From: CAXBNB01 sp040151475
Lineage (GTDB): Bacteria; Bacteroidota; Bacteroidia; Cytophagales; Cyclobacteriaceae
Assembly (NCBI RefSeq): GCF_040151475.1
Contig: NZ_JBDKWG010000071.1
Span: forward strand, 1 to 36,699
Direction of reading: 5' to 3'
Length of the DNA stretch: 36,699 nt
Shown: piece after piece, positions 15,538 through 24,093 of the stretch
Position numbering within the stretch: position 1 is the stretch's first letter
Layout: each line of letters starts with the position of its first letter
Made by a program: the position numbers and the translations under genes
The notes under the pieces: generated by a model
What the model saw: the letters and a program-made list of their open reading frames with translations, nothing else
Told to the model about the DNA's origin: nothing
Databases searched by the model: none

Positions 15538-16365
15538 ATGGCTGACTTTAAGAAAGATTCTCTGAAACAAAAACTAAAAAATGGCCAAAATGTGTACGGG
15601 ACTTGCATCACCTCCCCTGCACCTATGTGGCCAAAAGTAGTTGGCAATCTAAATTTGGATTTTGTTTTTCTGGACAATGAACACATTCCTTTGGATCGGT
15701 CGGAACTATCCAAAATGTGTCGCATTTACCAATCCATGGGCATCACTCCTATCGTGAGGATACCCAAGCCTGATCGATACAGGGCAAGTCAGGTAATAGA
15801 TGACGGGGCTTTGGGGGTCATTGCTCCCTATCTGGAATCAACCAGGCAGATCAAAGACTTGGTGGGCGCTACCAAATACAGGCCTCTAAAGGGCACAATA
15901 TTAGAATCGTATCTTAACGAAGAAAAAAAAATTCCATCAGAACTTCAGGATTACTTAAATGAATACAACCTGGGCAACCTGTGCATTGCCAACATCGAAA
16001 GTATGCCGGCAGTGGAAAATTTAGACGAACTCCTAAGTATCGAAGGTCTGGATGCAGTATTTATTGGGCCACATGACCTTTCTATAAGCATGGGAATTCC
16101 CGAGCAATACGATCATCCAGATTTTATAAAAATGGCTAAAAAAATCATCCAGAAAGCCAGAGAACACACACTTGGTGTGGGCATACATTTTTCTCTCGAA
16201 CCTCAAAGACAAATCGACTGGATGAAAGAAGGTGTGAACATAATAGTACACAGCTCGGACATAGCATTGTTCAGCCAAAAATTAAAATCTGATTTGGACA
16301 TGATAAAATCAGCCGCAAATGACCAAAACCTTATAACCGATTCGGACGGATCAGTTACGATTTAA
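15538..16365 (+). CDS. HpcH/HpaI-family class II aldolase
   Basis: A 275-residue cytoplasmic TIM-barrel enzyme without a signal peptide, the only non-exported product of the cluster. The family (PF03328) cleaves 2-keto-3-deoxy acids to pyruvate plus an aldehyde using a divalent metal. Key positions are present: FLDNEH with His49, the pyruvate-binding Arg74 in PIVRIPK, metal ligands Glu154 (ANIES) and Asp180 (GPHDLS). Two departures from the HpaI/GarL pattern stand out: the usual RYPPxGxRG loop reads KYRPLKGT (113-120), and the Gln two residues before the metal Glu is Asn152. These suggest a distinct substrate subclass. Its place among exported glycosidases suggests it acts on a keto-deoxy sugar acid released outside. 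The start lies 6 bp after the preceding stop. Confidence 0.85.
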   Translation: MADFKKDSLKQKLKNGQNVYGTCITSPAPMWPKVVGNLNLDFVFLDNEHIPLDRSELSKMCRIYQSMGITPIVRIPKPDRYRASQVIDDGALGVIAPYLESTRQIKDLVGATKYRPLKGTILESYLNEEKKIPSELQDYLNEYNLGNLCIANIESMPAVENLDELLSIEGLDAVFIGPHDLSISMGIPEQYDHPDFIKMAKKIIQKAREHTLGVGIHFSLEPQRQIDWMKEGVNIIVHSSDIALFSQKLKSDLDMIKSAANDQNLITDSDGSVTI

Positions 16366-16389
16366 CTTAAACCATATTTAAAATACCCA

Positions 16390-18528
16390 ATGAAATACAT
16401 CATTTTAATCCTTTTTGTATTAGTCAACTCCTCGTTTCTTTCACTTAAAAACGACACTGTTTTTTCTCAAGATATCGCAATCATTCATGGAAGCGAACAA
16501 GGTCTGCCGGAAGGGAATATAGATCAAATAGCACTCGTAAATAATAAACCTGTGGCTACAATATCTGGTCAGTCTTATGAATGGAACAACTCTGAATGGA
16601 CAAAAACTCAAAAGCGTGAGAAAATGACATTGGATATTAAAGGCCTTCCCGAAGGTTCAGGCAAACAATTGTCATTAGCCACATATATGGAAAAAACTTA
16701 TGTGGGATGTGAAAACGGCCTTTTTGTTCAAGCAGGGAAGAAGTCATGGCAGCAGGTGCTACCATTCGATGACCAATACAGTTGGGCACTGAAAAAAGTA
16801 GCAGGGCTTGTCGTAGATTCAAAAGACCGCTTGTGGTTTGGTTCAAAAGAAGGTGTAGGATATTTATCCAATGGTCAATGGAAATTATTTACAGGAAAAG
16901 AAGGGTTGCCTTACAACAAATTCACCTGTGCAGTGGCCGGGTCAAATGGTGAAGTTTGGTTTGGAACAGAACATGGAGCTATCAGAGCAGAAGATGATTA
17001 TTTCTACTATCGTTCCAACAGAAGGTGGCTTCCAGGAAATTATGTCAATGACGTTGCAGTAGATGCAGACGGCACTGCATGGATCGCTACCGATAAAGGT
17101 GTCAGCCAGATTATATCCAGAAAGATGACTTACAACGAAAAAGCAGACTACTTCACTCAGCAAGTAGAAGACCGACACGCCAGAATGGGATTTATTTGTC
17201 AAAGTGAATTCACTAAACAATTTGACATCACATCGACACAACTGGCTATTTCGGATAATGATGGCATGTACACTGCTAAATATGGAGCAGCCAATGCATT
17301 CAGGTATGCTTTGACTAAAGACAAACAAGCAAAGGAATTGGCCAATAGAAGCTTTTATGCCTGCAAATGGTTGGTTGACATTACTGAAAATACAACAAAA
17401 GAATTTAAAGGGTTTCCGGCCAGAGTGATCATTCCTATTGATTGGCATGAACCTATAAATGAACAATACAGCCATGAGGCCAACTTAAGGCATCAGCAAA
17501 GAGATCCATTCTGGAAAGACATTTTTCCCCGCTTTCCAAAAAGTGCCGACGGCAACTACAGATGGAAATGTGACACCAGTTCCGACGAACTGGCCGGACA
17601 TTATTTCTACTATGGAATATATTATGATCTGGTAGCAGAAACAAAAGAAGAAAAAGATGCCGTAAAAAAAGTAGTCGCAGATGTTACCGATCACCTCATT
17701 CGCAATGGATTTAAACTAGTGGATTACGATGGAAAACCAACACGCTGGGGTAACTTCAATCTGGAATACTTTAATTCCATCTGGGGATGGGATCAGGAAG
17801 GCCTGAATTCAATGATGATGCTTTCATTTCTAAATGTAGCGACACATGTAACGGGTGACCCTAAGTATGAAGAAGTGGCAGAAATGCTTCGTACAAAATA
17901 CAACTACCACATCAATTCTATGCACCCTAAAGAGTTTTTTCCTCCTGAAAACGCCGTTCCATGGGACAACAACCTGTGTTTGATGAGTTTATATGGTTTG
18001 TTGAATTATGAAAAAGATCCTGAAAGGATAATCATGTACCGCATTGCTCTGGAAAATGCATGGTTGCATATCAGCAAGCAAAAAAATGCATTTTGGGATG
18101 GTATATATGGAGCGTTGGCAAATTCATTTACTAAAAAAGTAGATGAGGGATATTTCAAAACAGACGAGTTGTTTGTAGAAAATCCATTGTTTGCCAAAGA
18201 AGCCATCAAACGATTTTACAAAAGTAGTCTGGATACAAAATATATGGTAGAAACACTACAAAGAATACCGTTGGATCTAATCGGATATGAAATGGATAAT
18301 ACCCACAGGCTGGATATTATAACCGATCCAACTCCCGGACAAAAAGAAGAGATGGGATGGAGAGTTGATGAATATGCACTTCCTATTGATGAAAGAGGAC
18401 ATGTTCGTCTGGATCGTGATGCATTTGTTTTACATGATTCGGAAGGTAATGGATATTCTGAGCATGAAGGTACATTCTACCTTTTACCCTATTATTTGTC
18501 CTTATACCATGATTTAATCGAAAAATAA
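16390..18528 (+). CDS. Propeller plus alpha-barrel protein, unknown function (paralogue of 9423-11666)
   Basis: A 712-residue exported protein (hydrophobic signal 1-20, no clear lipobox). The N-terminal propeller is shorter than in its paralogue, about 25-240 against 40-315, with three clear regulator-type blades: DRLWFGSKEGVGYL, GEVWFGTEHGAIRA and GTAWIATDKGVSQI. The C-terminal helical barrel repeats the paralogue's motifs: NRRWLPGNYV (about 209), QQVEDRHARMGF (about 257-268), ISDNDGMYTAKYGA (about 287-300), DTSSDELAGHYFYYG (about 395-409), YDGKPTRWGNFNLEYFN (about 445-461). It ends with an RLDRDAF segment like the paralogue's FRLDRNG. Outside these motifs similarity is low, so the two likely differ in substrate. 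Gaps are 24 bp before and 27 bp after. No sensor kinase or DNA-binding domain is present. Confidence 0.8.
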   Translation: MKYIILILFVLVNSSFLSLKNDTVFSQDIAIIHGSEQGLPEGNIDQIALVNNKPVATISGQSYEWNNSEWTKTQKREKMTLDIKGLPEGSGKQLSLATYMEKTYVGCENGLFVQAGKKSWQQVLPFDDQYSWALKKVAGLVVDSKDRLWFGSKEGVGYLSNGQWKLFTGKEGLPYNKFTCAVAGSNGEVWFGTEHGAIRAEDDYFYYRSNRRWLPGNYVNDVAVDADGTAWIATDKGVSQIISRKMTYNEKADYFTQQVEDRHARMGFICQSEFTKQFDITSTQLAISDNDGMYTAKYGAANAFRYALTKDKQAKELANRSFYACKWLVDITENTTKEFKGFPARVIIPIDWHEPINEQYSHEANLRHQQRDPFWKDIFPRFPKSADGNYRWKCDTSSDELAGHYFYYGIYYDLVAETKEEKDAVKKVVADVTDHLIRNGFKLVDYDGKPTRWGNFNLEYFNSIWGWDQEGLNSMMMLSFLNVATHVTGDPKYEEVAEMLRTKYNYHINSMHPKEFFPPENAVPWDNNLCLMSLYGLLNYEKDPERIIMYRIALENAWLHISKQKNAFWDGIYGALANSFTKKVDEGYFKTDELFVENPLFAKEAIKRFYKSSLDTKYMVETLQRIPLDLIGYEMDNTHRLDIITDPTPGQKEEMGWRVDEYALPIDERGHVRLDRDAFVLHDSEGNGYSEHEGTFYLLPYYLSLYHDLIEK

Positions 18529-18555
18529 TTAAGAAACTTATCAACAAATCATACT

Positions 18556-19719
18556 ATGCGTAATTTCTTATACCTATTTCTGACGTTGACAATGGCTGTG
18601 TCTTGTCAGTCTCCAAAAAAACAAGCCGAACCTGCCAAAGAAAAAACAGAGACAGTTGAAATCAAACCTGAACATCATGTTGTGTATTTCAAAGAAGGTA
18701 GATTCGGAGGCTGGCCTGCCAATAATGGCATGTGGTCGTGGGACAATGAAATTTTAGTTGGATTTGCAAGAGGATACCACAAAGAGCTGGGGCCTACAAT
18801 GCACAACATCGATAGAGAAAAGCCTGAAGAATCATTGTTTGCACGGAGTTTGGACGGAGGAGTAACCTGGTCGGTCGAAGACCCATCTGCCGATGGCATA
18901 TTGGTAGCAAGAGGATCCAGCCTTCATGGCACGGAACCTCAATACCCTAACCGAAAAGAGCCTGTAAAACTTACCTCACCGATCAATTTCATGCATCCGG
19001 ATTTTGCTATGACGTTCCGTTTTATAAATTTCAATACCGGCCCATCAGTTTTTTACCACTCTTATGACAGGGGACATACCTGGAAAGGCCCTTTCACGCT
19101 GGAAATCTCCGGTATGCCAAATATTATTGCACGTACCAACTACATCGTGTTAAATCAAAATACCTGTATGGCATTTTTGTCCCTTCCAAAAGAAAACAAT
19201 CAGGAAGGCAGGCCAATATGTGCCATTACCAGAAATGGTGGTCTTGATTGGGACTTGGTAGGTAAAATAGGGCCGGAACCGGATGGATTTGGAATTATGC
19301 CTTCAGCTGTTCAGTTGTCGGACAAAGATTATCTGGTGACCATAAGAAGACGGGAAGATACACATCGATGGATAGATGCCTATACCAGCAATGATGCGGG
19401 AAAAAACTGGACACTCACCGATCCTCCTGTGCCAGACTTGGGAGAAGGAAACCCACCAAGTTTGATCAAACTCAAAGATGGCAGACTGTGCCTTACTTAT
19501 GGAGTGAGAGCAGAGCCCTATAGCATCTGTGCCAAAATAAGTGATGACAATGGAATAACCTGGTCGGATCAAATCGTGCTACGTAACGATGGAGGGGGAA
19601 GAGACATTGGCTATGTACGTTCATTACAGCGACCAGACGGAAAAGTAGTCACGTCCTATTATTTTCAGGATAAATTAAAATCAGAAAGGTATATAGCAGC
19701 CACCATCTGGAAACCATAA
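18556..19719 (+). CDS. Sialidase-fold (BNR/Asp-box) lipoprotein
   Basis: A 387-residue lipoprotein (MRNFLYLFLTLTMAVSC, Cys17) with a six-bladed sialidase-type propeller. Four Asp-box repeats S-x-D-x-G-x-x-W are visible: SLDGGVTW, SYDRGHTW, SNDAGKNW and SDDNGITW. The opening RFGGWPANNGMWSWDNEILV places it in a common exo-alpha-sialidase-like subgroup of Bacteroidota and Planctomycetes. Substrates of that subgroup are mostly unproven and need not be sialic acid. Possible catalytic arginines occur in TIRRRED and GYVRSLQRPDG. It is distinct from the second BNR protein at 22154, sharing fold but little sequence. It sits between the second propeller/barrel gene and GH92 with gaps of 27 and 34 bp. 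Confidence 0.8.
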   Translation: MRNFLYLFLTLTMAVSCQSPKKQAEPAKEKTETVEIKPEHHVVYFKEGRFGGWPANNGMWSWDNEILVGFARGYHKELGPTMHNIDREKPEESLFARSLDGGVTWSVEDPSADGILVARGSSLHGTEPQYPNRKEPVKLTSPINFMHPDFAMTFRFINFNTGPSVFYHSYDRGHTWKGPFTLEISGMPNIIARTNYIVLNQNTCMAFLSLPKENNQEGRPICAITRNGGLDWDLVGKIGPEPDGFGIMPSAVQLSDKDYLVTIRRREDTHRWIDAYTSNDAGKNWTLTDPPVPDLGEGNPPSLIKLKDGRLCLTYGVRAEPYSICAKISDDNGITWSDQIVLRNDGGGRDIGYVRSLQRPDGKVVTSYYFQDKLKSERYIAATIWKP

Positions 19720-19753
19720 GGTTTTTACATTAAGAAAATTATAAACTAATCAA

Positions 19754-22144
19754 ATGCATTTATCAAAATCAATTATTGGGTCATCCCTGTTCTGCTTTCT
19801 ATTTATTTCTGTAGGTATTTTCTCATGTGGAGAAAAGCAAACCTCTGAAAAACAACCTGTAGATTTTGTAGATCCCATGATTGGTTCCGACTTTTTTGGC
19901 CATACATTTCCCGGGGCAACTCTGCCCTACTCTATGGTGCAACTGAGTCCCGATAATGATACCGAAGGATGGACTTACACCTCAGGTTATTCCTATCAAA
20001 ACAACACCATTATGGGTTTTAGTCACACACACTTTAGTGGAATGGGCTACAGTGCCTGTGGAGATGTGTTGATCATGCCTACCGTCGGAGATGAGTTACA
20101 TGTAGTACCTGGAACAAAAGAAGAACCAGATTCAGGATATAGATCCAGATTCGAGCATGAAAATGAATCAGCTACTCCCGGGTATTATTCTGTCTTGTTG
20201 AAAGATTATGGCATCAAAGCAGAACTCACGAGTACCAAACGGGTAGGAATGCATCGTTACACTTTCCCTAAAGCAAAAAAAGCCAACATTATCCTCGATC
20301 TGGGACACTCTATCGGAGGAACACGAGTTGATGATATATCTAAAGTGACTGTTGTTAATGATTCTACGATTACGGGGATTAAAAGTGGAAAAGGGGTTAA
20401 ACTTTACTTCTCAGCACATTTTAATAAACCTTTCAAATACTATGGCACATTCGACGATGGGTATTTTACCCCGGAATCAGGAGCAAGTGTATTTCCTTAT
20501 AAGAATGAAGAAATAGGTAAAGACGTTGGAGCTTTTCTGGTATATGAAACAAAAGAAGCGGAACAGTTGTTGGTGAAAGTCGGAATATCTTATGTGTCAA
20601 TAGAAGGTGCGCAAAAAAACATCAAAGCAGAACTCAGTCATTGGGATTTTGACAGGGTAAGAAATGAAGCCAGAGAGCAATGGAACGTTGCTCTTAACAA
20701 ATTGACCATAGAAACTCCTTCTCAGGACAAAAAACAGATTTTCTACACTTCTGTCTATCACAGCCTTCTTGCACAACAAATTTCACAAGATGTAGATGGA
20801 CGATACTTTGGTATGGACGATCAAATTCAGAAACAGGCAGTTGGTGATTTTTATCCGTCATTTTCCTGTTGGGATACCTACCGCACCGAACATCCATTGA
20901 TGACATTGATTTCCCCTGATCACACCAGTGACATGATCAAATCAATAGTAGCCAAAGTGAAAGAATATGGCTGGCTTCCTGCCCAACATTTCAGAAATAA
21001 ACCCATGCAAAGCATGGTGGGAGACCATTTGATTCCGGTGGTCGTAGATGCGTATATGAAAGGCTATAGAGATTATGATGCTGAGTTGATTTACAATGCA
21101 ATGAAAAGAAAAGCAATGCAACTTCCATCAGGTGATATTCCTTCGTACGCTGGAAGATCTGGTGTTTTAGACTATATGAAACTCGGATATACGCCGTATG
21201 ACAAAGTAACAGAATCCGTTCCCAACACAGTAGAGTTGGCTTATGACGACTGGTGTATTGCCCAGATGGCAAAGGAAATGGGTAAGGAAGAAGATTATCA
21301 ACTCTTTATGACACGAGCCAGCTACTACAAAAATCTATTCGATAGCGAAACACAGTTTATGCGTCCTAAAAAATCTGATGGAACATGGCTGCCAGAGATT
21401 AAGAACAATGAACAGGAAATAGTACAAGTTGGCGATCACTCCTACTACAAGTATTTTGATCCATTGCTGGTAGGAAGAAGACCCAGCAGACATTACACTG
21501 AATCCAACGCCTGGCAATACTTATGGTCAGTGCAGCACGACCCTGCCGGACTAATCGAATTACTTGGTGGAAACGACAAATTCACTGAAAGGTTGGATGA
21601 GTTTTTCGAAATGACCCCAACCATAAGCGCACCAAAATATGTGGGTGTAGTAGGTACAATAGGACAATACGTGCAAGGAAACCAACCGTCCCACCATGTA
21701 GCTTACCTGTACAACTATGCTGGAAAACCATGGAAAACTCAGGAGAAATCCCGTCAGGTAATGGAACAACTATATAGAAGTGGGCAAGGTGGAATTTGCG
21801 GAAATGAAGACATGGGATCACTTTCCTCATGGTATGTATTGAGCGCTATGGGAATATATCCCGTTACTCCAGGACATACACAATACAACATAGGCTCTCC
21901 TATATTTGATAAAGTCACCCTCCAATTGGAAGGTAATATGACTTTCAAAATCACAACAGAAAACAATTCATCTGCGAATAAATACATCCAATCTGCTACG
22001 CTGAATGGTGAAGTATTCAACCGCTCTTGGATCGACCATTCCGAAATTATGAATGGTGGCACACTAAATTTTGTAATGGGAAAAGAACCCAATAAAAGCT
22101 GGGCAAATTCTCCTCAAGATGCACCTTTTTCAATGAGTAAATAA
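19754..22144 (+). CDS. GH92 family alpha-mannosidase, lipoprotein
   Basis: A 796-residue exported exo-alpha-mannosidase of family GH92, calcium-dependent inverting enzymes that trim alpha-1,2- and related mannosides from N-glycans and other mannose-rich glycans. A lipoprotein-type signal ends near FSCGEKQ (Cys25). The N-terminal beta-sandwich opens with the family hallmark DFVDPMIGS ... FPGATLPYSMVQLSPD, and GFSHTHFSGMGYS follows. The C-terminal alpha/alpha barrel contains the YTESNAWQY motif with the likely general acid Glu583, and GNEDMGSLSSWYV with the likely base Asp686, then GIYPVTPGHTQYNIGSPIF. Length is normal and no key residue is missing. It lies 34 bp after the first BNR gene and 9 bp before the second. 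It is the most securely assigned enzyme of the cluster; the exact linkage is not predictable here. Confidence 0.93.
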   Translation: MHLSKSIIGSSLFCFLFISVGIFSCGEKQTSEKQPVDFVDPMIGSDFFGHTFPGATLPYSMVQLSPDNDTEGWTYTSGYSYQNNTIMGFSHTHFSGMGYSACGDVLIMPTVGDELHVVPGTKEEPDSGYRSRFEHENESATPGYYSVLLKDYGIKAELTSTKRVGMHRYTFPKAKKANIILDLGHSIGGTRVDDISKVTVVNDSTITGIKSGKGVKLYFSAHFNKPFKYYGTFDDGYFTPESGASVFPYKNEEIGKDVGAFLVYETKEAEQLLVKVGISYVSIEGAQKNIKAELSHWDFDRVRNEAREQWNVALNKLTIETPSQDKKQIFYTSVYHSLLAQQISQDVDGRYFGMDDQIQKQAVGDFYPSFSCWDTYRTEHPLMTLISPDHTSDMIKSIVAKVKEYGWLPAQHFRNKPMQSMVGDHLIPVVVDAYMKGYRDYDAELIYNAMKRKAMQLPSGDIPSYAGRSGVLDYMKLGYTPYDKVTESVPNTVELAYDDWCIAQMAKEMGKEEDYQLFMTRASYYKNLFDSETQFMRPKKSDGTWLPEIKNNEQEIVQVGDHSYYKYFDPLLVGRRPSRHYTESNAWQYLWSVQHDPAGLIELLGGNDKFTERLDEFFEMTPTISAPKYVGVVGTIGQYVQGNQPSHHVAYLYNYAGKPWKTQEKSRQVMEQLYRSGQGGICGNEDMGSLSSWYVLSAMGIYPVTPGHTQYNIGSPIFDKVTLQLEGNMTFKITTENNSSANKYIQSATLNGEVFNRSWIDHSEIMNGGTLNFVMGKEPNKSWANSPQDAPFSMSK

Positions 22145-22153
22145 TTATAACAA

Positions 22154-23350
22154 ATGAAAAAAACACTAATTGTAGTACTTTTTTTAGCCCTTTCAGCTAC
22201 AACAAGCACATGGGCACAAAGTGGAAAAACACAGCAATTCATTGTATCTGAGGAATTGATTTTTGCACCACAAAACCAACATGCTCATGGCAGCTCTCTG
22301 GTATTGTTACCCAATGGAGATAAACTGACAGCCTGGTTTCAAGGCAGTGGTGAACGAAAGGCAGATGACGTGCGCATCCTTGGGTCGAGACTCAAAAAAG
22401 GAGCTAAATCATGGACTGCACCTTTTTTAATGGCAGATACTAAGAACATTCCCGATTGCAATCCTGTACTTTTTTTAAACAATCAAAACAAATTATTTTT
22501 AGTGTGGATAGCAGTACAAGCCAACCGATGGGAAAGTTCTATTCTCAAGTATAAAACTTCCACTAACTACAATACTGAAGGAGCACCTAACTGGGAGTGG
22601 CAAGACAACATCTTGTTGAAGCCTGACGACCGATTTGCAGAGGAAGTTAATCGAAAATTTGACGACCTACCCGAAAACAACGTCGCTTGGGCTGAATATG
22701 CTCCACAGTACGATGACCAGATCAAAGAGGCAAGTAAAGACCTGTTGAAAAGAAGTATTGGATGGATGACCAGGATCAAACCCCTGATTTTGGAAAGCGG
22801 TAAAATTATTTTGCCTCTTTATTCTGATGGATTGAATTTTTCGTTGGCTGCCATTTCGGAAGATGACGGAGAAACATGGAGACCCAGTCTTCCCATAGTC
22901 GGACGAGGACCTATACAACCCGCTCTGGCTCAGAAAAGCAATGGAGACATAGTAGCTTTGATGCGTGACTCAGGCAACTCTCCCACCCGTGTACACAAAA
23001 GCATATCCAAAGACCAGGGAGAAAGCTGGTCTGCCACAGTAAAAACCAACATCCCCAACACTGCCAGCGTAGAATTGCTAAAGATGAAAGACGGTAGCTG
23101 GGCATTTCTGGGCAACCCAATAGAAGATGGTAGGTACCAACTGAGCCTGTACTTATCTGACGATGAAGGAGAAACCTGGAAATGGAAAGTGAATATTGAA
23201 GATTCATATAAAGGCGCAGGGAGTTTTTCATACCCTAGTCTGGTACAAGACCCAAAAGGCCTTCTGCACATGACCTATTCGTACAAAAAAGACCAGTCTG
23301 GTGAAACTATCAAACATGTGGTAGTTGACCCAAAAAAAATCATAAAATAA
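22154..23350 (+). CDS. Sialidase-fold (BNR_2) exported protein
   Basis: A 398-residue protein with a type I signal peptide (about 1-22, cleavage near TWAQ). The six-bladed sialidase-like fold (PF13088) is indicated by HAHGSSLVLLPNGDKLTAWF, Asp-boxes SEDDGETW, SKDQGESW and SDDEGETW, the GRGPIQPALAQ segment and the C-terminal FSYPSLVQDPKGLLHMTYSY. That last motif holds the tyrosine expected near the nucleophile position. The usual annotation for this group is exo-alpha-sialidase, but characterised relatives act on several sugars, so the substrate is open. It is the last gene of the cluster, 9 bp after GH92, and is followed by a hairpin terminator. Confidence 0.8.
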   Translation: MKKTLIVVLFLALSATTSTWAQSGKTQQFIVSEELIFAPQNQHAHGSSLVLLPNGDKLTAWFQGSGERKADDVRILGSRLKKGAKSWTAPFLMADTKNIPDCNPVLFLNNQNKLFLVWIAVQANRWESSILKYKTSTNYNTEGAPNWEWQDNILLKPDDRFAEEVNRKFDDLPENNVAWAEYAPQYDDQIKEASKDLLKRSIGWMTRIKPLILESGKIILPLYSDGLNFSLAAISEDDGETWRPSLPIVGRGPIQPALAQKSNGDIVALMRDSGNSPTRVHKSISKDQGESWSATVKTNIPNTASVELLKMKDGSWAFLGNPIEDGRYQLSLYLSDDEGETWKWKVNIEDSYKGAGSFSYPSLVQDPKGLLHMTYSYKKDQSGETIKHVVVDPKKIIK

Positions 23351-23366
23351 ATCAACCTAACCACCT

Positions 23367-23395
23367 CTCCAAGGATTTGAAATCCTTGGAGGTTT
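23367..23395 (+). terminator. Terminator after the glycan cluster
   Basis: A 10-bp perfect stem (ctccaaggat, 23367-23376; atccttggag, 23382-23391) with loop ttgaa, followed by gttt and a T-rich stretch. It begins 16 bp after the stop of the last cluster gene. The T-tract is modest. Confidence 0.65.
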
Positions 23396-23665
23396 ATATT
23401 TTCTGAGAAATATATTTCAATATTCATTCTCTCAATTCCATTTGATTTGCACTTTGCAATAAGATCTTTCCTTCGTCAAGATGACAAGGCAAACATATCG
23501 TTTATGAACTGAAACGATCATTTGAATCACCAATTCCGGTTTTGTCGCTCTGAGTGGAACAAAGAGTCTCATTGTAATATTGCTCAATCAAGAACCCCAA
23601 CCTCTCACATTTAACCTTTTCGGCATAACACATGACTTCAAGTGCATATTTCGTATAAGAACAAG
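23396..23665. other. Gene-free stretch before the zinc ribbon gene
   Basis: About 270 bp with no convincing gene. A 67-codon frame on the - strand (23502-23705) overlaps the zinc ribbon gene's start and the repeat element and is not supported. The stretch contains the inverted-repeat element at 23463-23570. Confidence 0.55.
23463..23570. repeat. Imperfect inverted-repeat element, dispersed-repeat type
   Basis: The left arm gatctttccttcgtcaagat followed by gacaa (23463-23487) and the right arm ttgtcgctctgagtggaac followed by aaagagtctc (23542-23570) are imperfect inverted copies of a TTGTC-n-n-CTGA-n-n-GAA...AAAGA-T-C pattern. Between them is a perfect 7-bp stem, atcgttt (23497-23503) and aaacgat (23512-23518). 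I recall such arms as frequent intergenic repeats in Bacteroidota genomes. It may be a non-autonomous mobile repeat or a structured RNA hairpin. Confidence 0.5.
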
Positions 23666-23673
23666 TATCTTTG
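23666..23673 (+). promoter_or_regulatory. Candidate -7 element for the zinc ribbon gene
   Basis: TATCTTTG matches the Bacteroidota -7 consensus TAnnTTTG exactly and lies 30 bp before the ATG at 23704. No TTG is found at the expected -33 distance, so this is only a half match. Confidence 0.35.
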
Positions 23674-23703
23674 CCGAATAACACATCTAAAATAAAAAAC
23701 CAC

Positions 23704-24039
23704 ATGTCAGAAATTCCACTTTGTCCAAATTGCAGTTCACAATACGCTTACTCCACTGGCCTGTTGATGATGTGTCCTGAATGCAATCATGAATGGAATC
23801 CCGATGAAGTTGCTGAAGAAACCGGGCTTGTGGTTAAAGATTCTAACGGCAATCGACTACAAGATGGCGATAGTGTGGTTGTAGTCAAAAATCTACCTGT
23901 AAAAGGTTCTCCTCAACCCATAAAAGCCGGAACTAAAGTAAAAAACATCCGATTAACAGACGGTGATCACAATATCGATTGCAAAATTGATGGATTTGGT
24001 TCTATGGCACTAAAATCAGAATTTGTTAAGAAAGCCTGA
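23704..24039 (+). CDS. YjdM/PhnA-type zinc ribbon protein
   Basis: A 111-residue cytoplasmic protein. It has an N-terminal zinc ribbon with CPNC at 7-10 and CPEC at 24-27, then the PhnA domain with VKDSNGNRLQDGDSVVVVK and GTKVKNIRL, ending in KSEFVKKA. It matches the small protein called YjdM or PhnA. Despite the name 'alkylphosphonate utilization protein', it is not needed for phosphonate breakdown and its role is unknown. The start at 23704 is chosen because the family begins just before the first zinc knuckle; an upstream TTG at 23671 would add an unlikely leader that includes the -7 element. It stands alone, converging with the giant gene across a shared terminator. Confidence 0.9.
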   Translation: MSEIPLCPNCSSQYAYSTGLLMMCPECNHEWNPDEVAEETGLVVKDSNGNRLQDGDSVVVVKNLPVKGSPQPIKAGTKVKNIRLTDGDHNIDCKIDGFGSMALKSEFVKKA

Positions 24040-24093
24040 CACCTCTACAAGTGTGATAAGCAAAAGTTATTGCCTTCGGTTCATAAAATCATA

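Noticed and set aside
9423..23350. Calling the cluster a sialic acid catabolic operon
   Set aside because: Sialidase-fold proteins alone do not establish sialic acid use, and no N-acetylneuraminate lyase, kinase, epimerase or sialic acid transporter is present.
23502..23705. 67-codon cysteine-containing frame on the - strand
   Set aside because: It overlaps the inverted-repeat element and the start of the zinc ribbon gene, and has no family resemblance.
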